A stretch of DNA of 64,000 bases from Nilaparvata lugens (Eukaryota; Arthropoda; Insecta; Hemiptera; Delphacidae), in the NCBI RefSeq assembly GCF_014356525.2, contig NC_052509.1:36762001-36826000 (forward strand). Direction: 5' to 3'. Below are positions 31,138 through 44,605 of this stretch, in pieces; within the stretch, counting starts at the first letter, position 1, and each line of letters starts with the position of its first letter. The notes beneath the pieces were generated by a model. The model ran no database searches. It saw only the letters and a list, made by a program, of their open reading frames with translations, and was not told the DNA's origin. A program made the translations under genes and the position numbers.

Positions 31138-34100
31138 TAGCCCAGTCAATGAAGGTCCAAAAAAGCAGTTTCGATCAGAAAATTGAATAAAAGCTGGATT
31201 TCCCACCATCGATAGAACCCTCCCAGAGGGTCATTCTCCCAAAAGTCCCAAGAAATCCCCTTGGAGCTTTCCGCCCCAGCCCCCTAAAACATGAAAAATG
31301 CAGGTAAACACGGGAAATCAATTATCTCTGTAACCATTGTTGGTAAACAGTTCTATTATATGCCATTCGATTTATTACATTATGGACTACAATATTAGTT
31401 ATATTCATTTTTCCAATAAAATTAACAGTTTTCTTGATAAAATAATATATATGTAAAAATTTAGGGGGCTTACGATTTGATTTTTTTGTTTTCTTCGACT
31501 AACTTCGAAACAAGTAGTTTTAAAGGAAAATGAGTCGGATAATTAATGTAGCCACTGTCATTGCAAATCCATTGATGTATATTGTTATGTTCTTGCGATT
31601 CGATTTGACGCCGTGGAAGGGGAAACAATCGACGCGGAACGGCGCGGCTGACTCTCTTAGCAATAGTAAACAACAAACTGGAAATCAATTATCTCTGTAA
31701 CCATTAATCGGAAAAAAATCTATCATATGTCATTCGATTCGTTAAATTAAGGACTACAATATAAGTCGGATTCATTTCCTCAATAAATCGAACAGTTTCC
31801 TTGATAAAATAATATAATGTAAAAATTTGGGGGTTTTTCGATTTGATTTGTGTTTGCTCCGATTAACTTCGAAGCAAATAATCTAAAGAAAATTAGACAG
31901 ATAATTAATGTAGTCACATTCATTGCGAATCCATTGATGTATATTGTTATTTATTTGCGATTCGATTTGACGCTGTGGAAGGGGAAACAGTCGACGCGGT
32001 ACGGCCTGGCTGACTCTCTTCACCATAGTAAACAGTAAAATACATTAGTAGGCCTACTGCTTTCTAAGTTGCATCTTATTCACTCTATGGCGCTCGAAAC
32101 AATCAATTTTATCTATTGTTTTGACATGCGATGAAACTAATGTTTCACATTTTAATTCTCTAAAATCTTTTTGTTGTTATATATGTGCTAAATAATGCAT
32201 TCTATGACAGACAAAGATATTGTTTGCAACCGATAAAATATTCATACTATTACATAATATAATACATATTTAGAATATGTGTGTATGATCATAATACTAT
32301 GCTAAAATTTATCATAAGTTATGAATGTCAAAAACTGAGATAAATCATAGATTACAATAGTGTTAACAGTGGCAATTTCCTGAAAAATCATAGCATGCAG
32401 TGTTTGCTGTTTTCTATAGTTAATATCCTCCAAGCCAAATTGATAATATACCTTCAGTTGAGCCAAATATATATGACGGCAGAGGCATAAAAAAATGTAT
32501 ACATTGGGCTTGTTGAGTTGAAACTTTCTATGATTCTCTCTGTAAAGTAGCTTATCTTCCGTTCTTACTAGTTGAATCTACATTATTTAGACAGTCCAAT
32601 ATGAAAATTCAGTAGGTTTTAAAGATGAAAGCCATGCAAACATACAAATTAAGGAAGAGTAAGCATGCATAAAAGGTAGGAAAATCATGAAAGTGTTTCA
32701 CATTTAACCACAAAGTACCCTACCCTATAAGATTAATTGAAAGATGATTTATCATTTTCTATTATTTTTGTTAACATATCGATTTTTCACCTCCACTCGC
32801 AATTTGTCATTCATTACACAAGGTTAGCAGAAGCTTTTCTTCATGTCGATTAATGTTGATTGAAATTGATTTTGATTAGGGCACCAAAAGAATAGATCAT
32901 TTTCTATTTGAAGCATTCAAATTAAATCTATTGAACATGATTTCTTATGACTTAGCATTCACAGATTTAGTTGGGAGAAGCTATTTGAAAAATGTACCTG
33001 ATTATCAATTTCATGGTTTTTATACCATTCTAGTTCATTGTGATTGAAGGGTTGAAGTGATGAGTTAGTTCAAGTGAATTCTAGTTCACAAGTATATTGT
33101 GCTTATAATGGGCTCTTCTTTATTTTCTATCGATGTTTTGCTCCAGTAGAGAAAATTTTAAATGTTGGTTTTACATTTTATAAGCTATATAAATTAACGG
33201 TAATATGAATTTGATAAGTCCAGTATTAAATTAATCGATGTTGATTTTCATTGTATCGCTTTGTATCAATGTTACTTGCACTGTTTGCAATTCATCACTT
33301 TTCTCTCATAAATGAGTTTTTTATGAATTTCATGATCTGAAAATTGAAATTCAAATGCTATTTGGATGACGTTCACATTCCACTGGTTTTTTTACAATAA
33401 TTGTTACGTTGAAGAGTGAGGCAATTCAATCCATTTGGAAGTAAAAGGAAATCACAGTGCGATTTGAACAGTGGATAGTAGCTTTGAAATTCAGTTGCTC
33501 AATTCATTACGGCTTGATACTATCATTTGTAATTATAGTCGATCAGAAATATGCATTGTATATAATGTTTATATTTCAGTTCGACCAATCTTCTATCACA
33601 GTCTCGCTTTCATTCATAAACATGATAATCCTAAATACGTTGATTACCTTGAAGAAGTAGCTTATCTTATGTCGAACAATGTACAATACAAACAATTTTC
33701 ATTAAATTACTATTACGATGATCATTGGAATTTCTGCCTGTGATTGAGAAAAAGTCATTTTATGAGCCTTGAAATTCGTACGGTACCTAGAAAAAGTTGC
33801 ATTATTACTAGAAATTTTGTTATTTTTACTATTTATTATAGGTACTGTACATTGATTTTTGTGATTGTAGAGATCAACTACTTTATTCTGAATCAGGATA
33901 AGGATAAATAGGGAAATTGTGAGATGGGGATAACATCCATAGTTACATAGCATCAATTTGAAAGCTCTGATAATAATGATTTGAACGGAACTGCGATTCT
34001 GGCTTGGTATTGCCTCTTTATGTTCAGTGAGAATAGAAAGCTTCAGAGTAATTCGTTCTCACTATAAGTGATAATATTGGTAATATTTGGTAATATTTGA

Positions 34101-35512
34101 ACCGAATGTGCAACAAATTAATCTACTTTCAGCTTGAAAATTTTCAACTTATCAGGAGTACAGTGTTATCATATAGTATCTCAGGTAGGCCCACCCTTTT
34201 ATTTTATTTTTTTTTGTTCACGTGATCTGATGATATTCATTCCATTATCAAGTGTTTAAATTATAAAGAGTGATGAAACAAGATGAAACACAAGAAAAGC
34301 TATGAAAAGAAATTTTGAATCTTTATTTTTCACTAAATAAGGATAAGATGAAGGAGTCGGAGACATAATATATCATGAAACTTCGTTGAAAAACATCAAT
34401 ATCTGAAACTAGAGTTATCAAATTGTGTTACCTCTGACTCGTATGGAGAAGGCACATTTCAAATTAATATAATCAATTCTGTGAGCAAACAACGAAATCC
34501 TGATTTTTATCATGAGCATGGTTAAATCAAGAAAATTGTAATATTTTTTTAGAGTATTGAAAAGTGAAAATCTATATACAGCGCATGTCAAAACAATAGA
34601 CAAAATTAATTGTTTCGAGCGCCATAGTGTAAATGAGATGCAATATAGACAGCAGTATTATACTGTTTCCCCTTCCACAGCGTCAACTTAAAACGCAAAT
34701 ACATAACAATATACATCAATGGATTCGCAATGAATGTGGCTACAATAATTATTCGTCACATTGTTCTTTAAAATTACTTGCTTCGCAGTTAATCGGAGAA
34801 AACAAAAAAATCAAATTGAAAAACCCCTAAATTTTTACATTATATTATTTTATCAAGGAAACTGTCCGATTTATTGATGAAATGAATCCGACTTATATTG
34901 TAGTCATTAATTTAACGAATCGAATGACATATGATAGATTTTTTTCCGATTAATGGTTACAGAGATAATTGATTTCCAGTTTGCTGTTTACTATGGCTAA
35001 GAGAGTCAGCCGCGCCGTTCCGCGTCGACTGTTTCCCCTTCCACGGCGTCAAATCGAATCGCAAATACATAACAATATACATCAATGGATTTGAAATGAA
35101 AGTGGCTACATTAATTATTCGACTCATTTTTCTTTAAAACTACTTGCTTTGAAGTTAATCGAAGAAAACAAAAAAATCAAATCGCAAACCCCCTAAATTT
35201 TTACATATATATTATTTTATCAAGAAAACTGTTGATTTTATTGAAAAAATGAATATAACTAATATTGTAGTCCATAATGTAACGAATCTAATGGCATATA
35301 ATAGAACTGTTTCCGATCGATGGGTACAGAGATAATTGATTTTCCGTGATTACCTGCATTTTTCAACTTTGTGGGGGGCTAGGGGGGAAAGCTCCAAGGG
35401 GATTTCTTGGGACTTTTGAGAGAATGCCCCTTTGGGAAGGTTCTATCGATGGTAAAAGATTCAGCTTTTATTTAATTTTCGGATCGAAAAAACCTTTATT
35501 GACTGGGCTAAT
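31138..35512. mobile_element. 4.4-kb element with inverted arms of about 0.95 kb (foldback-like, non-autonomous)
   Basis: The left arm (31138-32130) and right arm (34581-35512) are inverted copies. Outer ends share TAGCCCAGTCAA, and inner ends share TGTTTTGACATGCG. Within each arm a unit of about 366 bp is present twice (left 31313 and 31680; right about 34625 and 34983). The unit is marked by GGAAATCAATTATCTCTGTA and CCGTGGAAGGGGAAACA. The interior (32131-34580) is AT-rich with no gene. ATA lies outside both ends, so a 2-3 bp target duplication is possible but weak. No transposase is present. Confidence 0.75.
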
Positions 35513-36188
35513 AGTTGCAACGACCCTATTTCGTACAAACCCCGGTTTTGGACCAAGAAGGCAACTGACACCTCGTAGCTCGTACCCACCGCATATATTT
35601 TCTATCGAAAGAAACAAATTCCGATTCACAGAGTTCGATTAAAAATTGCAGAATTAAGCATTCTAAATGGAAATACAGATGGCGCGATCCAACAGCGTTT
35701 TTAGCTCAAGCAAGTTATAAGCAAAGTGTATAAACTCTGGTTCATTATAGTTTTATTGAATTGATTCCTGATTTAATGCTCCTATTAAATCGTTGAAGGA
35801 TCAAAAGACATTACTAAAGTTCAATTTTTCAAATAGGAGTGAATTTACATAACAAGAGAAGCTGTGGATGCGCTGCCATCAATTCACTACTGTATTGATA
35901 ACTCAGAGTGTTCACAAATGAATGTCGGCGTTTTAACTGTGTATAATATTTTTACTTTGAGCTGAACTCACAATTGAAAATTATAGGCTTTGTCGAGCGA
36001 AAAAGCATCTCAGTTAGTTAGTTAGCACCAGTGCGCATGTGCCTGCTATACTTTTGCCGCAATTTTTCTACTATTGGATGGACTGGTTAGAATTTGATGT
36101 AAGGCTTTTTCTCAGACAGGGAAAGTGAAGTTGGCAAGTGTCTAGAGCTTTTAATTACGTCAATTCGTATCAATGTTAATCCAGAACG
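35513..36188. other. Non-coding DNA before the mariner remnant
   Basis: No recognisable gene. A frame crossing from the right arm (35346-35642) lacks any motif. Confidence 0.35.
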
Positions 36189-36422
36189 ATGTGTCGTGAA
36201 TTGAAATTGATGATAAGTGATTTGATGAAATCACTGACCATCATTCAGCCTACTTGCCTTAGACTTGATGGCCTGAACGACAAGACTTGCTTTGCATGGC
36301 CTCCTCGGTCTCCTGACCCAACAACATACAATTTTTACCTTTATGGCTTTATCTTTTTATGTATGTGTCTCTGCTACCAACTGAACTCGCTCAATATAGG
36401 AGTTGGATTCAATAATCACTAA
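36189..36422 (+). pseudogene. Mariner-type transposase remnant
   Basis: Within this frame the segment LRLDGLNDKTCFAWPPRSPD followed by YNFYLYGF corresponds to the conserved catalytic region of mariner transposases, where WP-RSPDL-P-DFFLWG is diagnostic. The D of RSPD is kept. The sequences before and after it lose similarity, and the DNA upstream is full of stops in this frame. Only this short block of an old inactive copy is recognisable. No terminal inverted repeats were found. Confidence 0.65.
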
Positions 36423-37105
36423 AGAAAAACTTATAGATGTTTGTCATTGGACTTGATGTTAACCATTAACAATTCAATTACATATCATATTGAACTTCCA
36501 TAACTTTCTTGAATAAACTAACTGTTTGTTTTTCATTTGGCATGTAACAAGTATGTAATGTACGTATGTATTGTGACATCTTAAAATTATTGAGACCATG
36601 AAATAAAATAAATCGAAGTAATAGAAGATATTATTATTGTCAAAGGCTAGGAATAGTATCAAATGTACAGTTACCTGATAGCAATAAAGATTATACTTAT
36701 CAACAGCTGAGACTGAGATAAGAGCACCGTTCTATATGGCATATTTTTGCAAGAATTATTTATTGAAAATTATAATTTATTGCAAATAATTTGTAAATTG
36801 TTTATAGTCAACCATCAAATTTAGAGGTTACAACTTTGTTTATGTTAGTGAACAGCTGTTTTGAATGCAGTCAAGAAATTAGTCAAAATGAATTATTTGT
36901 CCTACTGAACTTACGTTTCAAAACGATGATATAATATTACTTCTAAAACCAATAATTATTGTAATAAGGATAAGAGTTTCAAAATAGAAATATATTTTTT
37001 ATTGTTAAAATAATTTATTGATGGAAATGTACAACATGTTAAATGATCATGATACAAGCATTAATAATAAATGAATGAATAAATAATGAATTATCACTGA
37101 TAAGA
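36423..37105. other. AT-rich intergenic DNA
   Basis: Nothing recognisable beyond AT-rich sequence. Confidence 0.35.
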
Positions 37106-37109
37106 AATG

Positions 37110-37690
37110 TAATATTCATTTTTTGTTATTTATTATTGTATTAAGAATCTCTTGTATGAAATATAAATATTATGTAATAATTATCATAGAATCAACCGCA
37201 TGGACTGATGTAAAAATCTCTGTAACCCGTTCAGGCCAATCATAGGTCAGAAAAATGACACCAAAAAGGGATGATATTCAAACATGATATTCTATTTTTG
37301 TTATCAGCAACTAGAAAAGTCTTATCACATGCGGTAACACATTGTATGTTGAATAAGGAGAAATATGAAGAAAATTTATTTACTGATAAAAGGCAGATAA
37401 TTTAAGTTTATTTATTATAAAGCAAGAACTATTCTCTTACTCATCTCTGATGTGATGTATACGTCATACTAGTTCCACCAATAGCAGAATTTCTATGCAA
37501 ATTGAGTAAGACGGAACTGCTCAGCCAAAAGTTTTGAGAAGAGAGACACTTGCCTTCACTGTGAAGACCTTGTTCTAAAAAGTTACCATTTTCTAGTGAG
37601 ATTCTTAATAATTGTTGAATTTATGTATTTTAATTGTTATCCTATACCTGAGGCAATATTATTTGTTATATTTGTAAATTATTCTATCAA
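37110..37690. repeat. Diverged copy of the dispersed repeat at 430-1080
   Basis: Same order of landmarks as the first copy, for example CCAATCATAGGTCAGAAAAATG, TTCCACCAATAGCAGAATTT and AAAAAGTTACC. It joins directly to repeat R1 at about 37700, so the two may be parts of one larger repeat. Confidence 0.6.
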
Positions 37691-37699
37691 TTGATTGCT

Positions 37700-39960
37700 T
37701 CCATATGTGCCTCACCTTTTTAAAGATGATAGGAAGATAATTTGAAATTAAATTTAGAATTTTGAAAGTAGGCTGGCACATCTAGGAAATGAATCTGAGT
37801 CTATACTATTTCAATTCATGCAGGCGAACGGGTTAGGGTCAGAAAAACTACAATAAGTTTTTGCCATGCCTGATTTAATCGCCGTTCACTATTTTAACAC
37901 TACAACATTTTAAAACAAACAAAATATCAACTATCCTGACACGAAAGAGAATAAGAATCATATTAAATTTAACAAGTTACATTACCTTTATCCTCTGATA
38001 TGTGGGCGCATTACTATCCTTACGTTAGATATTAATACGTCACCAAACCAAATAATATCAGTTGCAAATATTAATTTCAGAACAAAACTCAAAACACAAA
38101 AACCCAAAGAACCCAAATTTCGTCGATAACCCCATACGCCAATTTCAAACCCGCACTTCGATTGACATTTTTGTATGACCCTTTGTTTCACTGAACTGCA
38201 CTTTGTTGATGGTTTCTGTCGTGTTTCCTTTCGATGTTATTTTGTTATTTCGGCGTTTTCTTCTAAGAGTTGAGTTGATGATGTCGGCAAGTCATCTTGC
38301 GATGCGGAACCTCCGTCTCACGAAACGACCTTATGTCAATTCTGGTCAGGTATCATCATCGGGACCTCCTACGACATGCCTTGCTCGTGGAGTCCATGAT
38401 GGTATGAAGTTGTGTCTTAAAGCTGGATTTTGAAGGGGTGAAACATGAAGTTGGTTCGGGGACACACATGAACCGCTGTAAATAAATGTATTACAGCATT
38501 AATTTCTAACTATTCCTACAATTAATCAAAAGCAAAAAAAGGAGTTATCTATTGATTATGGATTATTTGAATTCTCTCATTCTATTTGAATCCTCATTTT
38601 ATATAGATTTTTATCTATAAACTATACTGATTCTCTGTATCAGAATTAATGGATCTTCCTTCACAAATAATTCAAAAGTTCTGGTATAATTTAATAAATT
38701 AGCGTTCAGTTAAAAGCCTTAACGCCATGAGAAAACACAGTCAAAAAAATATAAAAATTTAGCAAGTCTCAATCTTGAGATAATATTGCAATTCACATTC
38801 CAATTTAAAGATTATCGTCTTGATTTTTAGCAATTCTCCACAATAATGTATGTTCAGAAACAATAACTCAAATGTAACATAACTGGAAACTTTCTTCTCT
38901 ACTTTCTGTAATTCTTTAGAAAAAAATATTATTATCTCCCATCGATAATAAAATCAAAAGGACTACTCTCAATCGAAATTTTCAACTTGAACAATAACAG
39001 GCTTTGTTGATACAATACTCTGATGTAAGTTTCGATTAATTAAATTCCCTAAATTTATTATATTTTAACCTTATTTTACGTAGCTTAGCGGTTATTTGAG
39101 GAAACAATTATTCCTACATGATGAAGAAACACAATCAAGCTTTTCAGGACATGGCACTACTGGAAAATTTTAACTTTAATAAAAATAAAACTAGCTCCTA
39201 CATTAATAAATAGTCTAATATTATATACTTGACCAAAAAGGGCGAAGCATAATGACTACATCTTTACTCTCGTAGTGCTCCTATAGTGAGGTCCACGTTA
39301 TAATGACAGTATTTGATTAACTTTGATGTTGATATCCTTGTCTATCATTCGCCAAAGCAGGTAGTACTATTCTTTTCTAGCTCCGCAACGATGCCAAATA
39401 TGTTTTTGACAGTGCAGAAATATAATTAATTAAGGCAGAGAATCGAAAACGCTGTTCTCCTATCTTTATTCACTGCCATTATAGCGTGGACCTCACTATA
39501 GCAAAGTGTCCTCCGAAACGTAATCTGGTCTCTCGGCTGGGGAATCGCCCCACTACTGTATTTAGAAACAGTTCTCCTATTGGGCGATATAAAAGGTGGG
39601 GAACCAATTTGACCAATCGTCGCGTGGCTTCTAGAGCCTTAGGACCAAAAGGTAACTGCAAAATCGGTAGTTTGTTATAATTTCAATATCTTGCTGTTTT
39701 CCACCTTATCGCACTCTATGTCGCGACAGGAAGGCTAAGTTTTAGAGATAATTCCATAATCTACATTCCTCAACGACTTGGAGCCACAATTTTTGAATAT
39801 CTATCCTGGGAAACTCGAAGACATGGCCGTTCATAACAGTGAGATAAAATAATTTATTTCGCTAACTCACTTGCAATTATGGCTCTAGTCTATTGCATAT
39901 TAAATTTACTATTATAACTTGGGAAAAGGTCTGAATTAAAAATAGTGCTCGGGACAGTCC
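37700..39960 (+). repeat. Dispersed repeat R1, forward copy with a MITE insertion
   Basis: Shares 37720-38210 and 39225-39960 with 63010-64000, and most of its length with the reverse complement of 20105-24265. Short frames (for example 39486-39680, with RLGNRPTTVF...SPIGRYKRWG) are partly kept between copies, which hints at a decayed coding region. I recognise no domain. A 215-bp MITE interrupts it at 39284. Confidence 0.8.
39284..39498. mobile_element. 215-bp TA-flanked MITE (Tc1/mariner type)
   Basis: Ends TAGTGAGGTCCACG and CGTGGACCTCACTA are perfect inverted repeats, continuing imperfectly into TTATAATGACAGT/CACTGCCATTATAG. TA is duplicated at 39282-39283 and 39499-39500. The other R1 copies have the uninterrupted site CTCCTAGCAAAG (63506-63517 and, reversed, near 20535), proving the insertion. 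Confidence 0.92.
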
Positions 39961-40392
39961 CCCTCCTTACGGTGAGAAACACGCAAAAAGAGATCTAATC
40001 AGTATAATATGTTACCATAGAGGCATTCTGTATAATTTGGAGTGCCAAATATCTGGATTGATACCAGGATCCAATTTGAAGTGGGCCCTCTTCAAAAGTA
40101 ATCTCATTAATCATTCCGAAGTTCAGCAAAATGTATGACTACAACTAATATAATTATTGAAACTTACAGAAACTAATTAAGATTTGTTGAAAAAATCCTA
40201 AACATGGGCGTGTCCACTTATTAAGTAGGTACTAAAGACGGACCGAGTATAATAATCTTGAATACTTCAGTCACTTTATTGAGTCTCTGATTATTTTCTT
40301 GGCAAAATCCAACAAAGAAAAAACATTATTTTAAAAGGCATCAGTGTTTCAGTTGTTTCTATGCTACTCTGCTGTTGTAAAAGAAGTACGTT
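39961..40392. other. Non-coding DNA
   Basis: No gene or repeat relation seen. Confidence 0.3.
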
Positions 40393-40650
40393 GATTATAA
40401 TAGTAAAGGATGAAGCTTTTTCACTCAGCCGAGTGTATTGGAATCTAACTATCATTACTATAGAGTTGAGAGTGCAACTTATTTTTAACAATATAAAGCA
40501 ATTATAGCAAATATAGCAATTATAACCAAATAAAGGGGGATTATAATAGTAAAGGATGAAGCTTTTTCACTCTGCTGAGTGTATTGGAATCTAACTATCA
40601 TTACTATAGAGTTGAGAGTGCAACTTATTTTTAACAATATAAAGCAATTC
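40393..40650. repeat. Two-copy tandem duplication, period about 146 bp
   Basis: GATTATAATAGTAAAGGATG begins copies at 40393 and 40539; each runs through ACTATAGAGTTGAGAGTGCA to AATATAAAGCAATT. Near-identical, so recent. Confidence 0.85.
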
Positions 40651-40885
40651 AGTAGGCAATACTATTCTACATAGACTACGATTCAAAGATAACAATGGTT
40701 GAAAAAGCAATACTAGCGAGCCATCGGAGAGCAATGACACACGCGTGATGTACGTTCCGTAGCAATGAAAATGTTCTATCCATTATTGTACTCTAGCAGG
40801 AAATCTCTACCACTGAATTATTTACTGTGAACTAAAAACGGAATCAGTTAAACTGAATGAACCTATGATCTTCTTCTCTATACTT

Positions 40886-41440
40886 ATAGAAGGCTAAGCC
40901 CCGACAGACTGAAATCACACCACAGCCCAAACTACTGAGCCTAAAAACTTGAAATTTTGCACGATTGTTTATGGTAGCCTGAAAACATCCACTAAGGAAG
41001 GATTTTCAGAAATTTGCCCCCCTGAGGGAGCTGGGGCCCCCCCAAAATGTTGTACTTTTTAACCGCTCATTGCACGGCAAAGTTATGAGGAACTTTTTTG
41101 TTCAGCTACGAAAAAAAATTAGATCTATGCAGAAAAATTTCGATCAGGAGCACAGGGGGGTCCAGGAGAGGGCATTTTTCGAAAATTTTGATGTAAAATC
41201 ACACTACAGCTCAAACTAATTGTCCTACAGACTTGAAACTTTGCACAAATATTCTTCAAACATGCTAGACGCGCACTAAGAACGGATTTTGAGATATTCT
41301 GCCTCTAAGGGTTTCAAAGGATGAAAAAGGATCCAATTAAGTAAGGTTATGAACATGGTGAGGTGAGTGCCATATGGAAATGAGATAATTTGATTATGAC
41401 ATGTGATATTCTAACATATGTTGTAATCATTGGAAATAAC
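40886..41440 (+). repeat. Dispersed repeat R3, copy 1
   Basis: Begins at AAGGCTAAGCCCC and matches 42898-43440 across about 540 bp, including CACACCACAGCCCAAACTAC and GCACTAAGAACGGATTTTGA. The pair is about 90 percent alike. No coding frame is shared. Probably a non-autonomous TE; no TIR or target duplication could be fixed. Confidence 0.8.
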
Positions 41441-42700
41441 AAAATAATATGATAGAAATTCAAAAAAGAACATCTGTTCTATTATTGCTTTCTACCTGAT
41501 TCCACTCAACCTCAATAATATTGTTCTGATAATTGATAAATATGTTTAATAATATTATTATTATTGATATAATAAAAGTATTGTTTTAATAATTAATTAT
41601 TATCATTAATATAATAATAATATTGTTTTGGTAATCAATAAATATTTTTTATTTTCACAAACTCTGTAAAATTTATAAAGGTGAATGTGAAACAGTTGCA
41701 TCAAAGAAATTATCTCAAAAACATATGTTTAGGAAAACCATAGTTTTGAACTTCGTTTTCCTGATGCAATGTATAAGCCTACACGTGGCATGTATTATTA
41801 ATTTTTTAGCTAGAACAGTTTTTTGAGACTGCTAAATAAACGTCTACAGTATTATCAATGCTGTATCGGCAATATGAAAACGCATGCAGTTAATATGTCT
41901 TTAAATAAAGGTGTTGATATCTACATGATAATTATTCTCTACCATTTTTATTTAATTAAAATTTCAAAATTATTCAAGCCTTGATAGAATGATTGACTCA
42001 CTGTACAGTCAGTCGAAAATTTTAATATTGAAATGAGGGGTATTTTGGCAAGCTGAACAAAAAAGTAAGGTCCTATGCACCTTTTTGATATTATTTCTTC
42101 AAATGAAAAATGAGTTTTGTGGGTTGTCAAAACTCCCCCTGAAAGAGAACTATTCATTTTATCCTATCTTTTAGTAAAATAACAATGATTTCTGCATTGA
42201 ATAACATCTATCTTGCCAACAAGAATCGAACTCTTTGTGAATTTAGATATGACCAACACTTCAGATTTATATAATTATTTTTTTCAGAAGTTATTTTTTC
42301 ATTCAGAATTTATAAGCTCCTATCAATTTATCATTCGTAACAATGAATTCTTCAAAACATGAATTTAATCAAATAAAAAATTGCCCATACTTCTGTATTC
42401 ATGTTCGAATGTTTTCCACTTGTGATGGATAGCCAATATATTGTGGAGCGAGCTGCACGGCGAATTGTAATCGAGGGCTCTGATTGGCTGAAAAGTTCAG
42501 CGATCGGAGTGAGGTGAGGCGAGCAGTTAGAACAGAGGCAAGCGGCACGGCGAATGGTGCGGAGTACGGTGCGGCGAATGATTAACAGCTGATTTTTAAC
42601 ATTATGAAACATAATGCTCATGTTCGTTGAAAGACAAGATGTTCGGAGGAATGCACGGTTTGCTGCGCGGTTCGAGGTTCGGTTCGATATCTGTGGACAT
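41441..42700. other. AT-rich DNA, then a GC-richer stretch near 42430-42690
   Basis: The last 260 bp contains GCACGGCGAAT/GCGGCGAATG words repeated several times, which may mark another short repeat. No gene is visible. Confidence 0.35.
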
Positions 42701-42702
42701 AC

Positions 42703-42890
42703 ATTCTTCTTCTTTTTCTTCTTCTTCTTTCTCTTCTTCTTTCTCTTCTTCTTTCTCTTCTTCTTTCTCTTCTTCTTTCTCTTCTTCTTCTTCTTCATCT
42801 CCTTCTTCTTCTTCTTCTTCTTCTTCTTCTTCTTCTTCTTCTTCTTCTTCTTCTTCTCTTCTTCTTCATCTTATTTTTCTTCTTCTACCT
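42703..42890. repeat. (TTC)n microsatellite with CTTTCTCTTCTT variants
   Basis: First part is a 15-bp higher-order unit, CTTTCTCTTCTTCTT-like; second part is plain TTC. Frames over it on both strands are artefacts. Confidence 0.95.
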
Positions 42891-42897
42891 TATTTCT

Positions 42898-43440
42898 AAA
42901 AGGCTAAGCCCCAACAAACTGAAATCACACCACAGCCCAAACTACTAAGCCTAAAAACTTTAAATTTCGCACAATTGTTTATTGTAGCCTCAAAACATCC
43001 ACTACAAAAGGATTTTCAGAAATCTGCTCCCCCCCCGAGTGAGCTGGGCCCCCAAAAATTTTCACTTTTTAACCGTTCATTGCACAGCAAAGTCATGAGG
43101 AACTTTTTCGTTCAGGTACGGAAAAATCAGATCTATGCAGAAAAATTCCAATCAGGTGCACAGGGGGGTTCAGGAGAGGGCACTTTTCGAAAATTTCGAT
43201 GTAAAATCACACTACAGCTCAAACTAATTGGCCTACAGACTTAAAACTTTGCACAAATATTCTTCAAACATGCTAGATGCGCACTAAGAACGGATTTTGA
43301 GATATTTTGCCTCTAAGGATTTCATAGGATGAAAAAGGATCCTATTAAGTAAGCTTATGGTAAGGTGAACTCCATATGGAACTGAGATAATTGACACATG
43401 ATATTCTAACATATGTTGTAATCATTGGGAAGCTTAAAAC
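42898..43440 (+). repeat. Dispersed repeat R3, copy 2
   Basis: Direct copy of 40886-41440, located just after the TTC microsatellite. Same limits on interpretation. Confidence 0.8.
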
Positions 43441-43597
43441 AATTTCATCATTTAGCTGATCGAATTGATTTTGCGTTGATTGAGAGCGCGAGCTTACCAC
43501 GTGTTTTACGTGGTGAACGTTCTACAGATTTATAGTATTCCTGGTGATTGAGCCTGTCTTTTTCAGCGTTGTCTATTAATAATAAAGCTTAATTTAC

Positions 43598-44031
43598 AAC
43601 TAGCTTACCCAGCGAACTTCGTACCGCCAATGTATCTCATGTTACACTTGACTTTATTTGGTGAATCATGAAATTTATCTGACAATCAACATGTTCATTT
43701 ACATCTCAATACGGACTTCCTATGTGCTTAGTCATGCAGCATTCATTGTTCCGAAAACATATTATTCTTCTCAATCAATTGGTAGTAATATCTATCAGTA
43801 AATTTTTCAATTAAAAAAAAGGTTATATCAGTGTTTCAAAGAAAAATATTCCATGTTTTCATAGCTGTAGATTGTCGAGATATGGTCCAGGAAATATGCG
43901 ATGTACGATGAATCACACAGAATTCCATATTCTTCCCATTTTAGGATGAATATAAGCTAAGCTAAATTCAAAAAATTGTAAATTATTCTTCCATTCTTCA
44001 GTAATATAATTGAATGCAATATGAATACTAT

Positions 44032-44074
<43 letters not shown>

Positions 44075-44078
44075 TATA

Positions 44079-44109
<31 letters not shown>

Positions 44110-44605
44110 CTCTCTTTCATTAGGTGAATAATTTTTTCCAACATTTTCCAGTTTCTCAATGATAGGGGAGTGATAATTATTTGTATAGGTCTTCTAAGGA
44201 ACCATTATCAACAGCTGGTACCAATCAACTACACTTCAACTCCAAACTACCGTTTTAATACCAGTACACAATAATTCATCACAGGGTGATATGTTTATTA
44301 CAGCTGGTAACTTTAGATGCTAAATCATATCACAATATGATCTTGAATCGTGATCATCTTTTCGTTCTTCAGTAGCCGCTCGGCCGAAAATTTCGAATAC
44401 ATATGTCTATAAAATGGATTAATAGATAATTATTATTAGCCCCCCTATTAAAATTCCTGTTCAGAAACCAGCCCCAATATTCACACAACATATTCCCGAA
44501 GTTTCATGCCGTTATGTCAAGTAGTTTTCAAGTCTACAAGGAACAAACAAACATACAAACACACAAACAGACATTCACTTTTTCATAAATAGATTTCCAT
44601 TCGGC
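43598..44605. repeat. Probable dispersed TE of a type common in insects
   Basis: Starts with CTAGCTTACCCAGCGAACTT and CGTACCGCC. It ends with GTCAAGTAGTTTTCAAGTCT and an ACAAACAAACATACAAACAC tail before CATAAATAGAT. Such opening and closing strings recur in many insect repeats. A (TA)n block lies inside (44036-44110). Whether both ends belong to one element is inference. Confidence 0.4.
44036..44110. repeat. (TA)n microsatellite
   Basis: Alternating TA with short TATATTATA slips. Confidence 0.9.

Noticed and set aside
35346..35642. 98-codon frame
   Set aside because: Crosses from the right arm of the inverted-repeat element into flanking DNA; no motif.
42352..42907. Lys-rich minus-strand frame and Phe/Ser-rich plus-strand frames
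   Set aside because: Produced by the TTC microsatellite at 42703-42890; no conserved motif outside it.
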